In this document: one piece after another, positions 59,347-64,000 of the stretch
How positions within the stretch are numbered: the first letter of the stretch is position 1
Layout: each line of letters starts with the position of its first letter
NCBI GenBank assembly: GCA_023419375.1
Contig: JAEZYD010000035.1
Span: 62,001 to 126,000 of the forward strand
Direction of reading: 5' to 3'
Source: Pseudomonadota bacterium
Lineage (GTDB): Bacteria; Desulfobacterota; Desulfovibrionia; Desulfovibrionales; Desulfovibrionaceae
Length of the DNA: 64,000 nucleotides
The notes under the pieces: generated by a model
Database searches by the model: none
What the model saw: only the letters and a program-made list of their open reading frames with translations
Told to the model about the DNA's origin: nothing
Program-made: the position numbers and the translations under genes

Positions 59347-59486
59347 CTACAGTGAGCTGTTGGTAGAGATAGCGTTGGGACCTTCAGCATCCATTTGTTG
59401 TGGAAACATGCGTTGGGCCAGCTCATGCAACATGGCGCGGGTTTCACGGCTTGCACGATAGGCCAAAGGCCCAGACCAGATTCAAT
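59347..59486 (-). pseudogene. C-terminal stub of the AAA+ (MoxR/CobS-like) gene
   Basis: About 45 codons remain in frame before the TAG at 59349: ASRETRAMLHELAQRMFPQQ and then MDAEGPNAISTNSSL. It is directly upstream of DUF3150, where the AAA+ partner of the cassette is expected, and has the lid-helix look of such proteins. A stop at about 59486 and the start of foreign helicase sequence on the other strand mark the break. Confidence 0.55.
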
Positions 59487-60763
59487 CAATGGCTCAGACT
59501 GGATGAGAAGGATCGGACAACCGAGGGTCTGCTTGACGCACTCAACTTCGATTATTTCAAGCTCCTCGATATGCTCACCATTGCGCGGTCCCGCAAGCAT
59601 ATCCAGAAGTATTACAATATCGCCGAAGTCGGTGAATTTCCTGAACGCCTCAAGCCTATGAACATCAAGGAAGACATTGATCTTGATGGAGAGTTTCCTT
59701 CTCTCAAGGAGATCAACCGGACTATTCGAAAACTGAACCTCAGCGCGTATTCTCCCCTGAAGTATGTCCGCATGGAGAAGCGCACGGAATATGACCGCAA
59801 GTACGACATCCTTGTGAAAGACGGGAAATCCGTGTTCCGTCAGGTGGACCGCGAACAGAGCTTGATCCACCTCATGCGTGTCAATCTCCTCAAGCGAATG
59901 GAAAGCTCGATCAACTCCTTCGGCATGACCTTGGAAAAGCTTTTGAATGAAGTTCAAAAGCTTCTTGAGAAGCTTGAAAACTATAACGGCGAAGAGATTG
60001 AGGAAGTCGGCATCGAAGACATTGAGGTGGATTCCCCTGAGTTCGAGGATTTCCTGATCGGCAGAAAGGTCAAGGTTCTCATCAAGGACATGGATCAGGT
60101 TCGCTGGAAGCAGGACTTGGAAGAAGACAGAGAGAAGTTAAAATACCTCCTCGACGAATCACGCAAGGTCACAGCAGAAAGAGATGCTAAACTGAAGAGT
60201 CTCAGAGAGCTTATCAAGTTCAAGCGGGATGAGCCGATCAATACGGGGAACAAGAAGGTCATCATTTTCACCGCCTTTGCTGATACCGCAAACTACCTCT
60301 ATGATCACATCGCTCCTTGGGCAGAGAAGGACCTGAAGCTGAATACAGCCCTCATCACCGGCGGCGGCTCGAACAAGTGCAACCTGAAGACTATGCGATG
60401 CGAATTCGATGCCCTGCTTTCCGCTTTTTCTCCTGTCTCGAAAGAGCGCGACAAAATCAATGCCGAAGTTACGGATGAAATCGACCTGTTGATTGCCACT
60501 GACTGTATCTCCGAAGGACAAAACCTTCAGGACTGCGATTGGCTGGTGAATTATGACATCCACTGGAACCCTGTGCGGATCATCCAAAGGTTCGGGCGCA
60601 TTGACCGGCTTGGTTCCAAGAACAAGAAAATCCAGCTCGTCAATTACTGGCCCAACATGGAGCTTGACGAGTATATTAACCTGGAAGCACGAGTCAGTGG
60701 ACGCATGGTCCTTCTCGACATCTCTGCCACCGGTGAAGAAAACGTCATCGAGCAGGACAACGT
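59487..60763 (+). pseudogene. SNF2-type helicase, internal/C-terminal fragment
   Basis: An open frame of about 425 codons without a proper start. It contains the helicase C-terminal half: KVIIFTAFADTANYLYDHIA, LITGGGSN, LLIATDCISEGQNLQDCDWL (motif V) and RIIQRFGRIDRLGSKNKKIQ (motif VI), preceded by a coiled-coil-like insert. Motifs I-III and the N-terminal part are absent, and the family C-terminal end is cut off at the join with the Res fragment. It resembles large phage-defence-associated SF2/SNF2 helicases. Both ends look truncated. Confidence 0.75.
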
Positions 60764-62311
60764 GACCCGCATGAAACAGAAGATAACAACCAGACAAACA
60801 GAGACAACGCTGAACGCGCATATAGCCTCATCATGCGTGAGAAAGAAAAGCTCCTCAGCTTTGAATCCAAGCTGAAGTTTATCTTTTCCCACTCGGCTCT
60901 GCTCGAAGGATGGGACAATCCCAACGTATTCCAGATTTGTGTTCTTCGTGACATCGGAACTGAGCTGGCAAAACGGCAGTCCATCGGACGAGGCTTGAGG
61001 CTTTGTGTAAACCAGGATGGGCAACGCCTCCGTGGATTTGACACAAATACGCTCACTGTCGTTGCCAACGAAAGCTACGAGCAGTTTGCAGAGACGCTGC
61101 AAAAAGAAATTGAGGATGATACCGGTATCCGGTTCGGGATTGTTGAAAAGCACCAGTTTGCCACCATCGCAGTGACCGATAAGAACGGGAAGACCAATCC
61201 CCTCGGCGTGGAACAATCGGAGAAGATTTGGGAATTCCTGAAAGAGAATGATTTCCTAGACAAGAGAGGCAAGGTTCAAGACTCGCTCAGGACTGCGCTG
61301 AAAGGAAACACGCTTGTACTGCCAAAAGAGTTTGATGAGCAGAAGACAGAGATCAAAGCCATTCTCCGCAAGCTTTCTGGACGTCTGGAAGTCAAAAATG
61401 CTGATGAGCGTATTACGATCAAGCCCAACAAAGAACGCTTCCTGAGCCCTGAGTTCAAAGAGCTATGGAATCGAATCAAACACAAGACGACTTATCGCGT
61501 TGACTTCGACAACGAGAAGCTGATTCAGGATTGCGCCAAGGCAATTGAAACTGGCCCTGCAATCAGCAAAACACGGGCACAGTTCAGAAACGCGAATCTC
61601 GCCATTGGTAAAGCTGGAGTAGAGGCAAAAGAAACAAGTGTTTCTGGCTACACCACTGTCAACGAGACGGACATTGAGCTGCCGGATATTCTGACTGACC
61701 TTCAAGACAAGACGCAACTCACCCGTAAAAGTATCGTGAGAATTCTCACCGCAAGCCGCCGCTTGAACGATTTCAAGCGTAATCCCCAGGAATTCATTCA
61801 GCTGGCGACTGAGGCGATAACCAGAACTAAGCGGATGGCTCTGGTTGACGGAATAAAGTATCGCCGCATCGGTGACGAGTTCTTCTATGCACAGGAACTT
61901 TTCGAGAAAGAGGAGCTGACCGGCTATCTCAAGAATACCATGGAGTCTGAAAAGTCTGTCTACGACAGAATTGTGTACGATTCAGCTGGCGTGGAAAAGG
62001 AATTCGCTCAAAACTTGGAAAAGAATGAAGCAGTAAAGGTCTATGCCAAGCTTCCCGGCTGGTTCAAGGTTCCAACACCGCTTGGAACCTACAATCCAGA
62101 CTGGGCTGTTCTGGTCGAGGACGAAGATAAGGAAAAGCTCTACTTCGTCGTTGAAACCAAGGGAAGCCTCTGGTGGGACGACCTACGCCACAAGGAAGGC
62201 GCAAAGATCAAGTGCGGTAAAGAGCACTTCGCCGTTCTTGCCAATAGCCAGGACAATCCAGCAAAATTCATCCAAGCCACCAAAGTCAGGGAACTGCTGG
62301 ATCAGGCATAG
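60764..62311 (+). pseudogene. Type III restriction enzyme Res subunit, C-terminal fragment
   Basis: About 515 codons (first ATG 60833). It has the second helicase domain, FSHSALLEGWDNPNVFQICV and KRQSIGRGLRLCVNQ, and the C-terminal PD-(D/E)xK nuclease with TYNPDWAVLVEDEDKEK and YFVVETKGSLWWDD. The ATP-binding half and the Mod methyltransferase gene are missing. It is in a different frame from the SNF2 fragment, so no fused protein is made. Without motor motifs I and II it cannot work as a restriction enzyme, although the nuclease domain is intact. Confidence 0.85.
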
Positions 62312-62321
62312 GAAACAAGCA

Positions 62322-62675
62322 ATGGCAATCAGTAAATTCGAACAACACCGATACGAGAAGCTTCTCCAGGACTTCTGCCAAGAACAGGGACCTCCACCGC
62401 ATCTCCATGACAAGCTGAAATGGGGATATGAGGTTGATCCCAAGAAGCAGACAGTAGAGCTATACGAGATTCGTCCTCACTTCATGGAACCATCAAAAAA
62501 GATCCAAAGCCCGATTGCCAAAGCGAGCTATGTCAACGCTCAGAAGAATTGGAAGGTCTACTGGATGAGGGGTAATGGAAAATGGACTCTCTATGAACCA
62601 TGCCCTTCTCTTCGGTCTCTTGAAGAATTTCTGAAACTGGTTCACGAGAATGCATATGGCTGCTTCTTTGAGTAG
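62322..62675 (+). CDS. DUF3024 family protein
   Basis: 117 residues, start 62322 (10 bases after the Res stop). Family features are PHLHDKLKWGYEVDPKKQTV, IRPHFMEPSKKIQSPIAKAS, the Trp-rich WKVYWMRGNGKWTLYEPCP, and the end LVHENAYGCFFE. The role is unknown. It is often found near restriction or defence genes, and here it was probably the last gene of the type III operon. Confidence 0.75.
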   Translation: MAISKFEQHRYEKLLQDFCQEQGPPPHLHDKLKWGYEVDPKKQTVELYEIRPHFMEPSKKIQSPIAKASYVNAQKNWKVYWMRGNGKWTLYEPCPSLRSLEEFLKLVHENAYGCFFE

Positions 62676-63042
62676 TCTGAACTAGATAGTTACTTTGGAT
62701 CTAGACTGCGAAAGGGGATGGATGTATTCAATTGTACTAGTTTTGAGTTGATCTGACAGTCGATTTGTTTAGACAATCACCTCCCTACTGACACACTTGA
62801 TAGGACTTCTGACATTCACTCCACACCAATTCACGCGCCAAACGAACCCATGTCCGCAAGTATTTGTATCGCTGATGCAACTTTTCAACTTGCGGCCATG
62901 TGGCGCGATAAATTTTAATATATATCGAATAGTTATGGGAATTTTCTAGGGAATTCTGCCACACGCCACTTTTGGCGATCCCATCCCACGCAAGAAAGGG
63001 ATAGTCGGACTTTCGTCTAACTATCCCTTTTTCTAGGATATA
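62676..63042. other. Non-coding interval before the second junction
   Basis: 367 bases without a gene. It holds the repeat TGAACTAGATAGTTAC at 62678-62693 and an AT-rich stretch near 62910, and ends in a hairpin at 62995-63033. Confidence 0.5.
62995..63033. terminator. Terminator beside the tRNA-Pro fragment
   Basis: AAAGGGATAGT at 62995-63005 pairs with ACTATCCCTTT at about 63020-63030, with T-runs on both strands. It is probably the native terminator of the tRNA-Pro gene. Confidence 0.8.
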
Positions 63043-63087
63043 TGGTCGGAGCGACTGGATTCGAACCAGCGACTTCCTGCTCCCAAA
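63043..63087 (-). other. 3' part of tRNA-Pro(UGG): second integration (att) site
   Basis: On the minus strand the sequence runs from the anticodon loop (TTTGGGA) through the T-arm (GTTCGAATC) to the encoded CCA. The 5' half of the tRNA is absent and replaced by AT-rich DNA. With the integrase about 300 bases to the right, this looks like a second tRNA-targeted junction. Confidence 0.8.
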
Positions 63088-63179
63088 AAGTCAACCTTAT
63101 TTATAATCATTACAAATACTTATATATTATTTATACGCTCATACAAGTTCGTGTGGCTCGCACCAATCTCGCCACATAC

Positions 63180-63263
63180 ACTTTGGTGTTTTTGGCGTAT
63201 AGTTTGGTGTTTTTGGTGAACACTTTGGCGTATTTGGCGTACACTTTGGTGTTTTTGGCGTTC
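63180..63263. repeat. Four tandem 21-bp repeats
   Basis: Units start at 63180, 63201, 63222 and 63243. Consensus begins ACTTTGGTGTTTTTGGCG and ends with a variable 3 bases. Each unit also holds two TTTGG(T/C)G boxes. A further TTTTTGGCG occurs at 63290. There are no spacers, so this is not CRISPR. A 21-bp period is two helical turns, as for a row of protein-binding sites. Confidence 0.85.
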
Positions 63264-63373
63264 TTTTCATGGAACTTCAGCTGCATCATTTTTGGCGTTA
63301 AAAACTGCGATTAATTTTTCAAAAAAAATGACCCTGAACTTATTCGCTCAGGGCCATTCTAGGTCAGCGTCTT

Positions 63374-64000
63374 CTATGCAGAAGGTTGCGCAGATGGTGA
63401 TTGCCCAAGAGGCGGCAGATCCGGCAGTAAGGTCACTGCACGTTCTTTTTCGCCTTCCAAATACTGGTAATACACGTTGGCGGTCATAGTCACGCTGGAG
63501 TGGCCCAGAAGCTTTGACACAGCGGCAAGGTCGGCTCCGTTGGAGAGCATATAAGTCGCAAACATATGCCTCAGGTCATACATACGCACCGAATGCAGAA
63601 TGCCAGCCCTACGGCATGCCATTCGGAACGCTTTCTGAATGCGTCTGACACGCTTCCCGCGAAACTCAATAAGGAATTCCGTCAAGCTTATAGACCGCAT
63701 TTCTCTCAGCCGCTCAAGGAAACTATCCTTAACTGGGATGGTCCGGAAGGTTTCAGTTTTCCTGCCGAAAACCCGCACTTGTTTCTTGATGAAGTCTACA
63801 TCCGACCAGCGCAACGAAAGCAGCTCAGAATCGCCAGAGCGAACGCCAAGATTGAAACACACTTCAATGGCCCATCTCACATGAGCATCAGCGTGTTCCA
63901 TAATTTTGGAAACATCCTCAAGCGTGATCTGAAACTGCCTCGGCGGCTCCTTCGTCTTGTGCCACTGTGCCATCGGATTTTGCGCCATCAGACCATTTGC
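63374..64000 (-). CDS. Tyrosine-recombinase integrase, 5' end outside the window
   Basis: The frame is open to the window edge, so residue 1 is not seen (ATG 63988 is internal). The visible 208 residues are the catalytic domain: R in LGVRSGDSELLSLRWSDVDF, YDLRHMFATYML in place of the usual H-x-L-R-H, H in LLGHSSVTMT, and the nucleophile Y in TANVYYQY. The first His of the box is Tyr here. It is transcribed toward the tRNA-Pro junction, with the 21-bp repeats between its stop and the tRNA fragment. Confidence 0.88.
   Translation of the reverse strand, partial: ANGLMAQNPMAQWHKTKEPPRQFQITLEDVSKIMEHADAHVRWAIEVCFNLGVRSGDSELLSLRWSDVDFIKKQVRVFGRKTETFRTIPVKDSFLERLREMRSISLTEFLIEFRGKRVRRIQKAFRMACRRAGILHSVRMYDLRHMFATYMLSNGADLAAVSKLLGHSSVTMTANVYYQYLEGEKERAVTLLPDLPPLGQSPSAQPSA

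Noticed and set aside
63180..63263. Possible CRISPR array
   Set aside because: Repeats are directly adjacent with no unique spacers, and no cas genes are present.
63042..63314. 90-codon plus-strand frame with a TLVFLAY-type heptad repeat
   Set aside because: It begins inside the tRNA-Pro fragment and its repeat is just the translation of the 21-bp DNA repeats; no ribosome site.

Overview
The window looks like the chromosome of a Desulfovibrio-type sulfate reducer (Desulfovibrionaceae, close to the D. desulfuricans group). The evidence is a GC-rich core, an 8-methylmenaquinol:fumarate reductase-type operon, a CobA-HemD fusion, a large FAD/Fe-S lactate-dehydrogenase-like protein with CCG domains, and the general gene style. 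Species assignment is inference. Core genes sit tightly together in operons. AT-richer accessory DNA lies at about 31.5-37 kb and from about 52.8 kb to the right edge.

Layout, 1-30.5 kb (core metabolism): a partial DinB-like protein, a YceI protein, an exported NTF2-like protein, a cysteine synthase, and cheV behind a near-perfect sigma-28 promoter. Next on the minus strand come mfrABE (Tat-exported fumarate reductase), then pepA, cobA-hemD and purN, with hemW divergent from pepA. An Mpv17-like membrane protein faces a six-gene minus-strand operon: DeoR regulator, DUF1537 acid-sugar kinase, PdxA2, GntP permease, glycerate kinase and a small membrane protein. This operon probably feeds four-carbon acid sugars and glycerate into lower glycolysis. 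Then follow a CxxC protein, mutL, the FAD/Fe-S oxidoreductase, an exported C69 dipeptidase, and an L-serine ammonia-lyase that carries a twin-arginine signal.

30.7-37.1 kb (small defence cluster): a HepT/MntA toxin-antitoxin pair, then a Gabija system whose gajA is split by an IS2-group IS3-family element with a perfect 5-bp target duplication. gajB is intact. The cluster ends at tRNA-Ser(UGA).

37.2-52.8 kb (core): hup, murI, a TauE/SafE permease, hisH-hisF, a LarE-type sulfur transferase, a 35-residue basic protein, an FmdB zinc ribbon, purB, pyrE, an L,D-transpeptidase with three NTF2-like units, and a membrane-anchored protein. A glycosylation cluster follows (GT10, GT2, iron alcohol dehydrogenase, GT8).

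52.8-64 kb (islands): the 3' part of tRNA-Arg(CCG) next to a tyrosine integrase marks an integration junction. Beyond it lie an orphan AT-rich gene, two tiny membrane-peptide genes, and a VWA/CobT-like plus DUF3150 pair whose partner AAA+ gene survives only as a C-terminal stub. Next is a scar in which a SNF2-type helicase fragment is joined to the C-terminal half of a type III restriction (Res) subunit, followed by DUF3024. A second junction, the 3' part of tRNA-Pro(UGG), is followed by four tandem 21-bp repeats and a second tyrosine integrase running off the window.
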